Assembly: GCA_949292525.1 (NCBI GenBank)
Contig: CASEZJ010000009.1
Span: 1 to 63,492 of the forward strand
Length of the DNA stretch: 63,492 bases
Direction of reading: 5' to 3'
Origin: an uncultured bacterium
Lineage (GTDB): Bacteria > Bacillota_I > Bacilli_A > Acholeplasmatales > Anaeroplasmataceae
Positions 1 through 9,114 of this stretch are shown piece by piece. Both the position numbers and the translations under genes were made by a program. Below the pieces are notes generated by a model. That model saw nothing but the letters and a program-made list of their open reading frames with translations. It was not told the origin of the DNA and did no database searches. Positions within the stretch are counted from its first letter, which is position 1. The number at the start of each line of letters is the position of its first letter.

Positions 1-57
1 CCCTAGTGATTTAATATAAACATTCCTTCATTACTATTATACTATAATATTAGAAAT

Positions 58-115
58 AAAAAACTAAGAAATAACTCTTAGTTTTAGTATACGAAAAGAA
101 GGCCTAAGCCTTCTT
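58..115 (-). terminator. double terminator after tuf
   Basis: Two hairpins follow the tuf stop codon on the minus strand. The first has an 8-bp stem (96-103 with 108-115) followed by a short U run. The second has a perfect 10-bp stem (60-69 with 76-85) followed by U-rich RNA. Bases 1-57 are AT-rich and I see nothing else in them. Confidence 0.85.
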
Positions 116-121
116 AATTAA

Positions 122-1306
122 TTATTCAATAATTTCAGTAACTGAACCAGCACCAACAGTGTGTCCACCTTCACGAATTGAGAATTTAGTACCATTTTCA
201 ATAGCGATTGGGTGAATTAATTCTACTGTCATAACTGTGTTATCACCAGGCATTACCATTTCAGTACCTTGTTCAAGAGTAATAATACCTGTAACATCTG
301 TAGTACGGAAATAGAATTGAGGACGATAACCTGAGAAGAAAGCTGTATGACGGCCACCTTCATCTTTAGTTAAAACGTAAACTTGAGCTTTGAATTTTTT
401 ATGTGGGTGAACTGATTTTGGTTTTGCTAAAACTTGACCACGTTGAACTTGTTCACGAGAAATACCACGTAATAATACACCGATATTATCACCAGCTTCA
501 GCTTGGTCTAATAATTTACGGAACATTTCAACACCAGTTACTACTGTAGATTGAGTATCATGGATACCAACGATTTCTACTGGATCACTTAATTTAACTA
601 CACCACGTTCAACACGGCCAGTAACAACTGTACCACGACCAGTGATTGTGAATACGTCTTCGATAGGCATTAAGAATGGTTTATCAGTTTCACGAGTTGG
701 AGTAGGAATATAATCATCAACGATGTCCATTAATTCTTCTACTTTAGCAACCCATTGAGGTTCACCATTTAAAGCACCTAGAGCTGAACCACGAACGATT
801 GGAGTATCATCACCAGGGAAACCATATTCATTTAATAATTCACGTGTATCCATTTCTACTAAGTCGATTAATTCTTCATCATCAACCATATCACATTTAT
901 TTAAGAATACAACGATTCTAGGTACACCAACTTGACGAGCAAGTAAGATGTGTTCACGAGTTTGAGCCATAGGACCATCTGTAGCTGCGATAACTAAGAT
1001 AGCACCATCCATTTGAGCAGCACCAGTGATCATGTTTTTTACATAATCGGCATGTCCTGGGCAGTCAACGTGCGCATAGTGACGTTTTTCAGTTTCATAC
1101 TCAACGTGAGCTGAGTTAATAGTTATACCACGTGCTTTTTCTTCTGGTGCAGCATCAATTGCATCATAAGCCATTGATTTAGCTAAACCTTTTTTAGCTA
1201 ATACAGTAGTAATAGCTGCAGTTAAAGTAGTTTTACCATGATCTACGTGACCAATAGTACCTATATTAACATGTGGTTTTGTACGTACATATTTTTCCTT
1301 TGCCAT
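122..1306 (-). CDS. tuf: elongation factor Tu
   Basis: EF-Tu is the GTPase that carries aminoacyl-tRNA to the ribosome in the cytoplasm. The 394-residue protein has the full set of G motifs: [10 protein letters not shown] near residue 19, the [13 protein letters not shown] switch region, DCPGHADY and NKCD. Length is normal for bacteria. A strong AAGGAG (1319-1324) precedes the ATG by about ten bases. It is the last gene of a classical rpsL-rpsG-fusA-tuf operon and may also have its own promoter in the 95-bp gap after fusA. Codon use is more biased than in neighbouring genes, as expected for high expression. Identification is certain. Confidence 0.99.
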   Translation of the reverse strand: MAKEKYVRTKPHVNIGTIGHVDHGKTTLTAAITTVLAKKGLAKSMAYDAIDAAPEEKARGITINSAHVEYETEKRHYAHVDCPGHADYVKNMITGAAQMDGAILVIAATDGPMAQTREHILLARQVGVPRIVVFLNKCDMVDDEELIDLVEMDTRELLNEYGFPGDDTPIVRGSALGALNGEPQWVAKVEELMDIVDDYIPTPTRETDKPFLMPIEDVFTITGRGTVVTGRVERGVVKLSDPVEIVGIHDTQSTVVTGVEMFRKLLDQAEAGDNIGVLLRGISREQVQRGQVLAKPKSVHPHKKFKAQVYVLTKDEGGRHTAFFSGYRPQFYFRTTDVTGIITLEQGTEMVMPGDNTVMTVELIHPIAIENGTKFSIREGGHTVGAGSVTEIIE

Positions 1307-1353
1307 AATTTTTAATTTCTCCTTAAATATTATTTTCTTTCTTTTTTTACCAT

Positions 1354-1382
1354 ATAATATTTTACATTATACGTTAGGTAAA
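1354..1382 (-). promoter_or_regulatory. possible tuf promoter between fusA and tuf
   Basis: On the minus strand TTTACC (1382-1377) and TATTAT (1359-1354) are separated by 17 bases. A TATAAT also sits at 1371-1366 with a weaker upstream partner. Extra tuf transcription from the fusA-tuf gap would be reasonable, but this is read from sequence only. Confidence 0.4.
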
Positions 1383-1401
1383 ATCAAGTAAAACCCTAAA
1401 T

Positions 1402-3468
1402 TTATCCTCTAGCTTTAATTATTTCTTCTTGAATAGCTTTAGGACAAGCTTCATAATGGTGAGTTTGCATAGTGAAGTTACCACGGCCTTGTGAATTAGA
1501 ACGTAATGTGGTTGCATAACCAAACATTTCAGCTAGTGGAACATATGCTCTAATTTTTACACCATTACCACGTTTTTCTTGAGAATCTAAACGGCCACGA
1601 CGGCTTGTTAAATCCCCAATAACATTACCCATATATTCTTCTGGAACTGTTACATCTACTTCCATGATAGGTTCTAGAAGAACTGGTTTACATTTATCTT
1701 TAGCTGCTTTTAAAGCTAATGATGCTGCCACCTTGAAGGCTGCTTCTGATGAATCGACTTCATGGTATGAACCATCAAATAATGTAGCTTTAATATCAAT
1801 TAATGGATATCCAGCTAAGATACCATTAGGTAATGCTTCTTGTAAACCTTTATCAACAACTGGGATATATTCACGAGGAATAACACCACCAACAATATTG
1901 TCAATAAATTCATAGCCTTTTTCTGGGTTTGGTTCAAATTTGATCCATACATGACCATATTGACCACGACCACCAGATTGACGAATGAATTTACCTTCAC
2001 AATCACCTGCTTGAGTAATTGTTTCACGATATGAAACTTGTGGAGCACCAACATTAGCAACAACATTGAATTCTCTTTTCATTCTATCAACGATGATATC
2101 TAAGTGTAATTCACCCATACCAGCAATGATAGTTTGACCAGTTTCAGCGTTTGTATATGTTCTAAATGTTGGATCTTCTTCTGCTAATTTTAATAATGCT
2201 GCAGTCATTTTATCTTGATCTGCTTTAGTTTTAGGTTCAACAGCAACACTAATAACTGGTTCTGGGAATACCATTTTTTCTAGAATGAATTCACTTTTTT
2301 CATCAGTTAAAGTATCACCAGTTGTTGTATTTTTAAAACCAACAGCAGCTGCAATATCACCTGAATAAACTTCTTTAATTTCTTCACGGTGATTTGCATG
2401 CATTTGCATGATACGACCAAGTCTTTCTTTTACATTCTTAGTTGTATTTTTAACATAAGAACCTGAAGTACAATGACCAGAATAAACTCTAAAGTAAGTT
2501 AATTTACCGATAAATGGATCTGTAACAACTTTAAATGCTAAAGCTGCGAATTGTTCATTATCATCAACAGCAAGTTCAAATGAAGTACCATCTTCTCTAT
2601 GAGCGATAGTCTTTTTAATATCAAGTGGGCTAGGTAAGTAATCGATAACTGCATCTAATACTTTCTTAACACCCATATTTTTGAACGCTGAACCACAAAG
2701 AACAGGGAAGAAATCAACCGCTAATGTAGCTTTACGAATTACTTCTTTAATTTTTTCAACTGGAATATCTTCACCTTCAAGATACATCATAGCTAAATCA
2801 TCATCAAATTGTGATAATGTATCTAATAATACATCTCTTTTTTCTTTACAAATATCAACTAATTCAGCAGGAATTTCTACTTCTTGATAATTTTCATGTT
2901 GTTCACCATCGTAGATATAAGCTTTCATAGTTATTAAATCTACTTGGCCTTTGAATTGATCTTCAGCACCGATTGGCCATTGAATAGCAGCCGCACAGGC
3001 ACCTAAACGTTCATGAATTGTATTTACAGAATATTCAAAATCAGCACCAATCTTGTCCATTTTATTAACAAAAACGATACGAGGTACATCATAATCTGTA
3101 GCTTGACGCCATACAGTTTCTGTTTGTGGTTCAACACCAGCTTGACCATCTAATACTGTAACAGCACCATCTAATACTCTTAAAGAACGTTGAACTTCAA
3201 CAGTGAAGTCTACGTGTCCTGGAGTATCAATAATATTTACACGGTAATCATTCCAAATAGCTGTTGTAGCTGCTGAAGTAATAGTTATACCACGTTCTTG
3301 TTCTTGAACCATCCAATCCATTGTTGAAGCACCATCATGTGTTTCACCAATTTTATGAATTTTCTTAGTGTGGAATAAGATACGTTCAGTTGTAGTAGTT
3401 TTACCAGCATCAATGTGAGCCATAATACCAATGTTACGTGTATGTTCTAATGAATATTGTCTTGGCAT
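1402..3468 (-). CDS. fusA: elongation factor G
   Basis: EF-G is the translocation GTPase of protein synthesis. The 688 residues carry [16 protein letters not shown] (P loop), the switch region ending in [19 protein letters not shown] and NKMDK near the N-terminus, then the usual domains II-V ending in a [11 protein letters not shown]-type C-terminus. Length is normal. The start has AAGGAGAG seven to eight bases upstream. It lies 24 bp after rpsG in the str operon. Nothing looks truncated or unusual. Confidence 0.99.
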   Translation of the reverse strand: MPRQYSLEHTRNIGIMAHIDAGKTTTTERILFHTKKIHKIGETHDGASTMDWMVQEQERGITITSAATTAIWNDYRVNIIDTPGHVDFTVEVQRSLRVLDGAVTVLDGQAGVEPQTETVWRQATDYDVPRIVFVNKMDKIGADFEYSVNTIHERLGACAAAIQWPIGAEDQFKGQVDLITMKAYIYDGEQHENYQEVEIPAELVDICKEKRDVLLDTLSQFDDDLAMMYLEGEDIPVEKIKEVIRKATLAVDFFPVLCGSAFKNMGVKKVLDAVIDYLPSPLDIKKTIAHREDGTSFELAVDDNEQFAALAFKVVTDPFIGKLTYFRVYSGHCTSGSYVKNTTKNVKERLGRIMQMHANHREEIKEVYSGDIAAAVGFKNTTTGDTLTDEKSEFILEKMVFPEPVISVAVEPKTKADQDKMTAALLKLAEEDPTFRTYTNAETGQTIIAGMGELHLDIIVDRMKREFNVVANVGAPQVSYRETITQAGDCEGKFIRQSGGRGQYGHVWIKFEPNPEKGYEFIDNIVGGVIPREYIPVVDKGLQEALPNGILAGYPLIDIKATLFDGSYHEVDSSEAAFKVAASLALKAAKDKCKPVLLEPIMEVDVTVPEEYMGNVIGDLTSRRGRLDSQEKRGNGVKIRAYVPLAEMFGYATTLRSNSQGRGNFTMQTHHYEACPKAIQEEIIKARG

Positions 3469-3492
3469 AGCTTAAAATCTCTCCTTGATGTA

Positions 3493-3963
3493 TTACCAAC
3501 GATAATGTGCAAAAGCCTTATTAGCTTCAGCCATTCTATGTGTATCTTCTTTTTTCTTGAATGCGCCACCTGTACCATTAGCTGCATCAATAATTTCTTT
3601 AGCTAGTTTTTCTTCCATAGTTTTATCATTTCTAAGTCTAGCATAACGAACTAACCATCTTAGTGCTAAAGTTTGTCTTCTTTCAGGACGAACTTCGATA
3701 GGTACTTGATAGTTTTGACCACCAATACGACGGCTCTTAACTTCTAAAACAGGCATAATGTTTTCTAATGCTTTATTAAACATTTCTAAAGCATCAGTGC
3801 CAGTTTGGTTTTGAACGCGTTCTAAAGCGTTATAAAATATAGTTTGTGCAGTTCCTTTTTTACCTTCTAACATAATTGCATTAATTGCTCTAGTAACAAC
3901 TTTTGAATTATATATTGGATCAGGAAGCACGTCTCTTTTTGCGATATGACCCTTACGAGGCAT
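3493..3963 (-). CDS. rpsG: 30S ribosomal protein S7
   Basis: S7 is the primary assembly protein of the 30S head and binds the 3' domain of 16S rRNA. The 156-residue length and sequence ([20 protein letters not shown] at the start, [15 protein letters not shown] in the middle, [10 protein letters not shown] at the end) are typical. AAGGAGG precedes the ATG. It is the second gene of the str operon, 33 bp after rpsL. In E. coli S7 represses this operon translationally; I see no clear S7 target here and do not claim it. Confidence 0.98.
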   Translation of the reverse strand: MPRKGHIAKRDVLPDPIYNSKVVTRAINAIMLEGKKGTAQTIFYNALERVQNQTGTDALEMFNKALENIMPVLEVKSRRIGGQNYQVPIEVRPERRQTLALRWLVRYARLRNDKTMEEKLAKEIIDAANGTGGAFKKKEDTHRMAEANKAFAHYRW

Positions 3964-3996
3964 CTTCTTTTCCTCCTTTTATTCAAATATTATTAA

Positions 3997-4413
3997 TTAT
4001 TTTTTCTTTGGTCTCTTAGCACCATATTTAGAACGGCCTTGCATACGATTTGCAACACCAGTTGTATCTAAGGCACCACGAATTATATGATAACGAACAC
4101 CAGGTAGATCTTTAACACGTCCACCACGAATTAATACTGTACTATGTTCTTGTAAACTGTGACCAATACCTGGAATATAAGCTGTTACTTCAACGCCGTT
4201 AGTTAAACGAACACGGGCATATTTACGTAATGCTGAGTTAGGTTTCTTAGGTGTCATAGTAGTAACACGAGTACAAACACCACGTTTTTGAGGTGAAGGT
4301 AAATTGTTATACTTCTTTTCTAAAGAATTAAAGCTAATCCCTAATGAAGGTGATTTAGACTTTGTTACCTTGTCTTTTCTTCCTTTACGTACTAATTGTT
4401 CTATAGTTGGCAT
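3997..4413 (-). CDS. rpsL: 30S ribosomal protein S12
   Basis: S12 sits at the decoding centre of the 30S subunit and is the classical streptomycin-resistance target. The 138-residue protein contains [11 protein letters not shown] and the [10 protein letters not shown] loop. The lysine of KKPNSALRK is the wild-type residue at the streptomycin position. AAGGAG precedes the ATG. It is the first gene of the str operon. No rpoB/rpoC lies upstream, unlike many Firmicutes; the neighbour is a divergent transporter. Confidence 0.98.
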   Translation of the reverse strand: MPTIEQLVRKGRKDKVTKSKSPSLGISFNSLEKKYNNLPSPQKRGVCTRVTTMTPKKPNSALRKYARVRLTNGVEVTAYIPGIGHSLQEHSTVLIRGGRVKDLPGVRYHIIRGALDTTGVANRMQGRSKYGAKRPKKK

Positions 4414-4471
4414 ATTTTTCTCCTTTCTAAAAGCAATAAATTAATTCACTGCTTTTTTAACAGACAAGCGT

Positions 4472-4499
4472 ATTATACTAGTAAAAATAAATAAGTCAA
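4472..4499 (-). promoter_or_regulatory. str operon promoter
   Basis: On the minus strand TTGACT (4499-4494) and TATAAT (4477-4472) are separated by 16 bases, about 60 bases upstream of the rpsL start. This is a near-consensus vegetative promoter and the obvious start of rpsL-rpsG-fusA-tuf transcription. Confidence 0.85.
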
Positions 4500-4500
4500 C

Positions 4501-4579
4501 AAAAAAATAGCTACTTTTTTCATTATTTTAAACTTTTCAAGAAACACAGGTGACGTGTATATGAAAAATGTAGCTATTT
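4501..4579 (-). terminator. orphan terminator-like hairpin upstream of the str promoter
   Basis: Arms at 4505-4523 and 4561-4579 pair as 10 bp, one mismatch, then 8 bp. Read on the minus strand the stem is followed by a U7 run that abuts the rpsL -35 box. No minus-strand gene lies upstream to be terminated. It could insulate the operon, be a leftover of a lost upstream gene, or be the end of a small RNA. Confidence 0.5.
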
Positions 4580-4661
4580 ACTTATTTATATCTATCATTG
4601 CTTTTTTAAATATTTATCTATTTTTCATTCATTTTTACAATTAAAATCATTATTAAAAATT

Positions 4662-4707
4662 TTAAAGCGCTTTAACTGTTGTATTACTTAGTTTATGGTG
4701 TTAAGAT
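4662..4707 (+). promoter_or_regulatory. promoter with adjacent palindrome (cre-like) for the AEC transporter
   Basis: A perfect 14-bp palindrome TTAAAGCGCTTTAA (4662-4675) lies four bases upstream of TTGTAT (4679-4684), which is 17 bases from TAAGAT (4702-4707). The palindrome core resembles operators of LacI-family regulators such as CcpA cre sites. Which protein binds is inference. Confidence 0.45.
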
Positions 4708-4732
4708 AAACTAAAAATTGGAGGATCATATT

Positions 4733-5650
4733 ATGGATTTATCATTAATTGTTTTAATTCAATGTTTAATCATGCTGATTTATGTTCTAATTGGCTATAT
4801 TTTATACAAACTAAAATTAATAACATCTATTGGTTCTAAAACAATAGGTAACATTTTAGTATATATTGTTATTCCTGTTGTCATAATTAAAGCTTTCTTG
4901 ATTCCTAGAACTGAAGAAACTACAATAAATTTGCTTTGGTCATTTGCTCTTGGTGCTTTATCATTAGTGATATCTATTTTAGTAGGGCTTATTATATATA
5001 GAAATAAAAACGGGGCCTTAAACTTTGCTGCCGCTTTTTCAAATTGTGGTTTTATGGGGATTCCATTAATTTCGGCAGTCTTAGGCGATGAAGCTGTTAT
5101 TTATATAAGTGGCATGAACGCTTTAATGGCTTTGTTACAATTCACTTATGGACAGTTTATAATAACAAAAGATAAATCGCTTATCAGTTTTAAAAAAGTA
5201 TTAACAAGTCCTGCCTTAATAGCATTAATTATTGGTATAATCCTTTATTTCTTAAATTTAGAATTACCAGAACTTATACTTACACCAATAAACGGAATTC
5301 AAGCTTTAAACACACCATTAGCAATGATTGTTATGGGAGTGTATTTAGCCCAAACACCTTTAAAAAATATTTTTATTTCGCCAAGAATATATATATTATC
5401 ATTAATTAGACTAGCTATTATTCCTATTTTAACAACCTTTATTTTCCTCTTATTCCCTGTAGATAATAGTGTTTTATTAACACTAATCATAGCATCAGCT
5501 GCGCCTGCTGGATGTAATGTAATAATATTTTCCCAAAAAAATAATATTGATCCTACTGATGGTACTTTAGCTGTATGTCAATCAACAATTTTATCTATAA
5601 TTTCTTTGCCATTAATTGTAATGCTTGCTAGTACATTGCTAGGAATGTAA
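4733..5650 (+). CDS. AEC family transporter
   Basis: This is a membrane protein of the auxin efflux carrier (AEC) family, which exports or exchanges small organic acids such as malate. About ten hydrophobic segments span the 305 residues, split into two five-helix halves. FAAAFSNCGFMGIPL in the N-terminal half and AAPAGCNVIIFSQ in the C-terminal half are the family's usual conserved loops. I place the start at the ATG 4733, eight bases after GGAGG (4720-4724), not at an in-frame TTG upstream. Substrate cannot be told from the sequence. It is a single-gene unit with its own promoter and palindrome. Confidence 0.85.
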   Translation: MDLSLIVLIQCLIMLIYVLIGYILYKLKLITSIGSKTIGNILVYIVIPVVIIKAFLIPRTEETTINLLWSFALGALSLVISILVGLIIYRNKNGALNFAAAFSNCGFMGIPLISAVLGDEAVIYISGMNALMALLQFTYGQFIITKDKSLISFKKVLTSPALIALIIGIILYFLNLELPELILTPINGIQALNTPLAMIVMGVYLAQTPLKNIFISPRIYILSLIRLAIIPILTTFIFLLFPVDNSVLLTLIIASAAPAGCNVIIFSQKNNIDPTDGTLAVCQSTILSIISLPLIVMLASTLLGM

Positions 5651-5730
5651 CAATTTCATCGCCTTGCATACATCAGCAATTTATATTATAATTAGCTCAC
5701 ATAATAAAGCATTTACAAAAATGCTTTTAA

Positions 5731-5806
5731 GCTCGGGTAGCACAATGGATACTGCATTCGCCTCCTAAGCGAAAGATTATGGGTTCGAGTCCCATCCCAA
5801 GCGCCA
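5731..5806 (+). tRNA. tRNA-Arg (anticodon CCU)
   Basis: A 76-nt cloverleaf with encoded CCA. The anticodon stem TTCGC/GCGAA encloses loop CTCCTAA, giving anticodon CCT for AGG. The T arm is ATGGG-TTCGAGT-CCCAT. The acceptor stem has one C-A mismatch at pair 4-69, and the D stem has only three clean pairs. tRNA-Arg genes are common integration targets, and the accessory patch begins about 200 bases downstream. Confidence 0.93.
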
Positions 5807-5819
5807 TTAAAGATGATAG

Positions 5820-5848
5820 AACCAGCTTTTTTAAGGCTGGTTTTTTAG
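5820..5848 (+). terminator. terminator of tRNA-Arg
   Basis: AACCAGC (5820-5826) pairs with GCTGGTT (5836-5842), followed by a T run. The same hairpin with its upstream CATTAAAGATGATA occurs again at 7502-7545. Confidence 0.8.
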
Positions 5849-5915
5849 TTTGATTATCAAAATATCTACCAATTTATTTATATCTATGATATAACCCGAG
5901 TTTGCCAGTTAATAT

Positions 5916-5954
5916 AAAAAGAAAGCCTGTAGTTTTTGTTGTAACTACGGGCTT
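5916..5954 (-). terminator. terminator downstream of lrgAB
   Basis: A stem of about 11 bp with one mismatch (5923-5934 with 5943-5954) encloses an 8-nt loop. On the minus strand it is followed by a U-rich tract, on the plus strand by a weaker one. It lies about 155 bp after the lrgB stop. Confidence 0.65.
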
Positions 5955-6002
5955 TTGGTTGTTAATATATTCTTTTTAGTTTGTTTTTTTATGTACCTAC
6001 AA

Positions 6003-6036
6003 TGAAAATAATTGCCGTAAACGGCAAAAATATTCA
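6003..6036 (+). repeat. 34-nt direct repeat, left copy
   Basis: The sequence centred on the hairpin TTGCCGTAAACGGCAA recurs at 11458-11491 in the same orientation. The last 24 bases are identical and only one of 34 differs. The two copies bracket the accessory patch. They could be attachment sites of a decayed integrative element or members of a dispersed palindromic repeat family. Confidence 0.75.
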
Positions 6037-6108
6037 ACAGCTAAACACCTACCAAGTTTTCACATTTGTTCTATTAAAAACGAAAAACCAATCCTATTCA
6101 TTATTTCA

Positions 6109-6801
6109 TCAGATTAACATAGCATAGAAACTAGCTAAAACTACCGTTAAGATACCACTTATAGCTATTGATAAACTACTCATAGCTCCTTCTATATCGC
6201 CTAATTCCATAGCTTTAGCGGTTCCAATCGCGTGCGCACTAGTACCTAAAGCTAAGCCTTTCGCTATATCGCTTTTAATATGAAATATTTTAAATATGGT
6301 AGTCCCTATCATATTACCCAAAATACCAGTAATGATTATTACTGCAACAGTTATAGTTTGATATCCACCCATTTGTTCACTAACTTGCATTCCAATAGCT
6401 GTCGTGATTGATTTTGGTAATAATGTAACATATTGTTCATGAGTCAACCCAAATGCCAAAGATAATAAATATACACTAGTTAAACTTGTTAATACTCCTG
6501 CAATTATACTAACCATAATTGCCACAAAATTCTTTTTTAATAAATTAATTTGTTCATATAATGGGATAGCTAGAGCTACTGTTGAAGGTGTTAATAAATA
6601 AGATAAATATTTAGCACTACCTTCATAGGTTGAATAGTCGATTTTCCCTACCAATAAAACAATTATGACTAGAATAATAGCTATTAATAAAGGATTAAAA
6701 ATAGCTAATTTTAGCTTCTTTTTAATAAATAATGCTAGTACATATGCTAAAACACTAATGAACATTCCAAAAAATAACGAATCTTTTAAAAAATCACTCA
6801 T
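6109..6801 (-). CDS. lrgB: LrgB/CidB family membrane protein
   Basis: LrgB-type proteins work with LrgA. In Bacillus subtilis the equivalent pair (PftAB) facilitates pyruvate transport, and in Staphylococcus the pair was described as an antiholin-like system. The 230 residues contain about seven membrane helices and family segments such as LLTPSTVALAIPLYEQ and GTSAHAIGTAKAMELG. The start overlaps the end of lrgA by eight bases, with GGTGAG upstream, so the two are co-translated. A pyruvate role would suit a PFOR-based metabolism but is inference. Confidence 0.9.
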   Translation of the reverse strand: MSDFLKDSLFFGMFISVLAYVLALFIKKKLKLAIFNPLLIAIILVIIVLLVGKIDYSTYEGSAKYLSYLLTPSTVALAIPLYEQINLLKKNFVAIMVSIIAGVLTSLTSVYLLSLAFGLTHEQYVTLLPKSITTAIGMQVSEQMGGYQTITVAVIIITGILGNMIGTTIFKIFHIKSDIAKGLALGTSAHAIGTAKAMELGDIEGAMSSLSIAISGILTVVLASFYAMLI

Positions 6802-7153
6802 TTATCTCACCATTCTTCTTAGTTAGAAGTTGACAAACAACACCGGTAACAGCCATAACTAGTATAGTAGTAACTATCACAATAACTGTTACTTCTAAAA
6901 TTATTGGTTTTAAATCTAAATAGCTCGTAATTAACCCAACTCCAGCCGGAATAAACATCAGTGGCATTATTTCAATAATAAACTTAGCTGTCGTTTTAAT
7001 ATTATCAAGCTTAATAATTTTTGTGCATAAACAAAAAAGCATTATAGCTAGACCATAAACACTGCCTGGAATAGGTAAAGGAATAAAGTAGTTTAATGCT
7101 TCTCCAATAAATGATATTAAAATAATAATGCAAAATTCACCTATATATTTCAT
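6794..7153 (-). CDS. lrgA: LrgA/CidA family membrane protein
   Basis: A 119-residue protein with four predicted membrane helices and the family segment FIPLPIPGSVYGLAIMLF near residue 24. It is the partner of the downstream LrgB. Length is normal. A purine-rich AAGGGAAGG lies seven bases before the ATG, and TGA is the stop codon. Upstream are a well-formed promoter and a cre-like box, matching the carbon-catabolite control known for the B. subtilis pftAB pair. No LytS/LytT two-component system is seen nearby. Confidence 0.88.
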   Translation of the reverse strand: MKYIGEFCIIILISFIGEALNYFIPLPIPGSVYGLAIMLFCLCTKIIKLDNIKTTAKFIIEIMPLMFIPAGVGLITSYLDLKPIILEVTVIVIVTTILVMAVTGVVCQLLTKKNGEINE

Positions 7154-7178
7154 ATTAAACCTTCCCTTAATGCCTAAA

Positions 7179-7223
7179 ATTATATGTCTTTCTTATTATG
7201 AAAACAATTATTAAGCGTTTTCA
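7179..7223 (-). promoter_or_regulatory. lrgAB promoter with cre-like box
   Basis: On the minus strand TTGTTT (7207-7202) and TATAAT (7184-7179) are 17 bases apart. Just upstream, 7223-7210 reads TGAAAACGCTTAAT, which matches 12 of 14 positions of the CcpA cre consensus TGWAANCGNTNWCA. Placement upstream of -35 would allow activation or repression. Confidence 0.55.
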
Positions 7224-7243
7224 AAAGCTTCTATTATTTAAAT

Positions 7244-7292
7244 TAAAAACCTCCTATTAAATGATTAACATTCACAAATAGAAGGTTTTCTT
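7244..7292. terminator. inverted repeat, terminator-like
   Basis: AAAACCT-CTATT and its complement (7244-7256 and 7280-7292) form a stem of about 12 bp with one mismatch. It is followed by U-rich sequence in both directions. It separates the lrgAB promoter from the degraded region behind it. Confidence 0.45.
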
Positions 7293-7413
7293 AAGACTTA
7301 GTTTACGATAATCATTACTGTCTCGTTTAATTATTTCTGCTAGAGCTGTGATAGGTATTAATAACCAACCCCAAATAAAGTTATTGGCAACCCAATAATT
7401 ACCTTGTTCAGCA

Positions 7414-7509
7414 ACTAAATTCACATTTTCACCTGATATACTTTTTGATTTAGAACAAATTATAAGATATATTATATAAAACCTTTTGATGAACAAGCAG
7501 TCATTAAAG
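7414..7509 (+). pseudogene. remnant of a relE/parE-type toxin gene
   Basis: The plus strand here closely matches the first third of the intact toxin gene at 9842. It reads TKFTFSPDILFDLEQIIRYII and then stop, against TKIKFSPDALSDLEQIKRYI in the intact copy. DNA similarity continues past the stop through GAACAAGCAGTCATTAAAG and then ends abruptly, where the duplicated tRNA-Arg terminator begins. There is no start codon and no antitoxin gene in front. It is a decayed second copy of the toxin gene. Confidence 0.8.
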
Positions 7510-7545
7510 ATGATAAAACCAGCCTTAAAAAGCTGGTTTTTAGTT
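7502..7545. terminator. second copy of the tRNA-Arg terminator
   Basis: CATTAAAGATGATA plus an AACCAGC/GCTGGTT hairpin repeats the sequence at 5805-5848. Here the hairpin has T runs on both sides and lies directly behind the ATPase gene that ends at 7553, so it probably terminates that gene on the minus strand. Confidence 0.75.
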
Positions 7546-7552
7546 CTATATT

Positions 7553-8851
7553 TTACAAAAACATTGACATATATAATGGTAATGTTAATTTATTATTCGC
7601 ATTCCCTACGTTACCATAAACATATTTATAAGCTTTTTGTGGCTTATATTTTAAAATATAATTATCTAAAGAAATACTTTTATTATTGCTAGCTTTAACT
7701 TCAATAGGTAAAACAAAAGCTTCATCATCTATTAAAAATTCTATTTCTTGTGTGCTATTGGAGTTTTTAAAATAATATAAATTAATATCCTTTTTAATTA
7801 ATATATCTGCTATTGCGCTTTCATATATTCCCCCTTTTATAGCACCTACTAACTTGTTATTTAATATAGCTTGTTTCAATGAGAACCCGTACATTGCTGT
7901 AAATAAGCCTATATCAGTTAAATAAATTTTAAATTCATTTATTATTTCATAACCTTTTAAAGGGAACAATGGTGTACTAACATTATAACAAAACTTGATT
8001 AATCCGGCATCTAATAACCAATTTAATGAATTTTCATATTTCCTGCTAGACGCATTTTTTTCGATTACTTTATATTGAAATTTAGTATACTCTTTACTTA
8101 ATTGCTTTGGTATTGAATCAAAACAAAGCTTAATTTTACCTTTTTCAACATTATTAGAATATTTTTCTATATCATAATAAAAACTATCTAATATTTTTTG
8201 TTGAACTAAAAAAGCTTCATAATAATTATTTTTAGCTATAAAAGTAGATACAACTTCTGGAAATCCGCCAATAACCATATATTCTTTGAATCTATTTAAA
8301 AAATAATCATTAATTGAATCTTCTATTTTAACTTTTTTTGCAAATTGTTCTTTTAATAATTTTATGCTTTCTTCACTTTGACCCAATCCCCATAAAAATT
8401 CTTCAAAATCCAAAGGATACATATTAATGTGTTTTTCATATCCAACCGGAATAGATTTAATTTCTTTATAATGCAAGCCTAATAAAGAACCGGTAGCTAT
8501 GACATCATATTTATTATCTATGGCCAAAAACTTCAGTGCTGTCCTAGCATTAGCACATTCTTCTATTTCATCTAAACATATGAGTGTATTTTTTTCTATA
8601 AATTTAACTCCAGGAATAAAATAAGACATTTTTTTATAAATATCTTCTGCCGTTAAACTATCGCTAAATATATCTTTCATTTTTGGATTCTCAATAAAAT
8701 TCAAATATATAAAGCTTTTATATTCTTTTTTACCAAATTCTTTAATTATATAAGTCTTGCCACATTGTCTAGGGCCTTTAATTAGTAAACACTCTTCAAC
8801 TTTATTCTTTTTCCATTTTAATAATTCATCGTATATTTTACGTTTCAACAT
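7553..8851 (-). CDS. AAA-type ATP-binding protein (DUF4143 class)
   Basis: The 432-residue protein has an N-terminal P-loop ATPase domain: GPRQCGKTY near residue 27 (Walker A), LICLDEIEE near residue 91 (Walker B) and IATGSLLG near residue 117 (sensor). A C-terminal DUF4143-type nuclease-fold region follows, including FLIDDEAFVLPIEVKAS. This large family is common in gut anaerobes and its function is mostly unknown; a role in accessory or defence functions has been suspected. I choose ATG 8849-8851, with AGGTGA just upstream, over an in-frame GTG nine bases earlier. It stands alone behind three 33-bp tandem repeats. Confidence 0.85.
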   Translation of the reverse strand: MLKRKIYDELLKWKKNKVEECLLIKGPRQCGKTYIIKEFGKKEYKSFIYLNFIENPKMKDIFSDSLTAEDIYKKMSYFIPGVKFIEKNTLICLDEIEECANARTALKFLAIDNKYDVIATGSLLGLHYKEIKSIPVGYEKHINMYPLDFEEFLWGLGQSEESIKLLKEQFAKKVKIEDSINDYFLNRFKEYMVIGGFPEVVSTFIAKNNYYEAFLVQQKILDSFYYDIEKYSNNVEKGKIKLCFDSIPKQLSKEYTKFQYKVIEKNASSRKYENSLNWLLDAGLIKFCYNVSTPLFPLKGYEIINEFKIYLTDIGLFTAMYGFSLKQAILNNKLVGAIKGGIYESAIADILIKKDINLYYFKNSNSTQEIEFLIDDEAFVLPIEVKASNNKSISLDNYILKYKPQKAYKYVYGNVGNANNKLTLPLYMSMFL

Positions 8852-8892
8852 AGTAATCACCTAATATTATTTTAACATATTTTTAATCAATT

Positions 8893-8975
8893 GCAACTAA
8901 TTTGACTATGTTTAATTAAAAATGCGCAACAAATTCGACTATGTTTTAATTAAAACATGCAACAAATTCGACTAT
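8893..8975. repeat. 33-bp tandem repeats upstream of the ATPase gene
   Basis: Three units start at 8893, 8926 and 8959, each opening with GCAACAAATTCGACTAT or a near copy. The first two continue into an AATTAA-centred palindrome, perfect in unit 2 as GTTTTAATTAAAAC (8943-8956). The third stops after the shared block. The array sits 40-125 bp upstream of the ATPase start and looks like an iteron or operator array. Confidence 0.85.
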
Positions 8976-9114
8976 TTTCTCTTGCTGAATAACGAAGTGT
9001 TAGAGATATTATTAAATGTTAAAATCATTTTTATTTAAAACAAACACAAATATACTTTTTTCCTAAACTAAAGATTATTTAAGATTTGGTACTGAAACAA
9101 CAAACCTTAACTTA
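8976..9114. other. non-coding stretch
   Basis: AT-rich sequence between the tandem repeats and the small membrane-protein gene. I see no open frame, clear promoter or terminator in it. Confidence 0.6.

Noticed and set aside
1815-2066. 83-codon frame inside fusA
   Set aside because: Same-strand shadow frame of fusA with low-complexity translation and no ribosome binding site.
7272-7496. 74-codon minus-strand frame behind lrgAB
   Set aside because: Its first part is antisense to the relE remnant. The last 50 codons could be a small membrane peptide with a GTG start, but support is too weak.
8893-8975. Repeats read as a CRISPR array
   Set aside because: The units are directly adjacent without unique spacers, and no cas genes are present.
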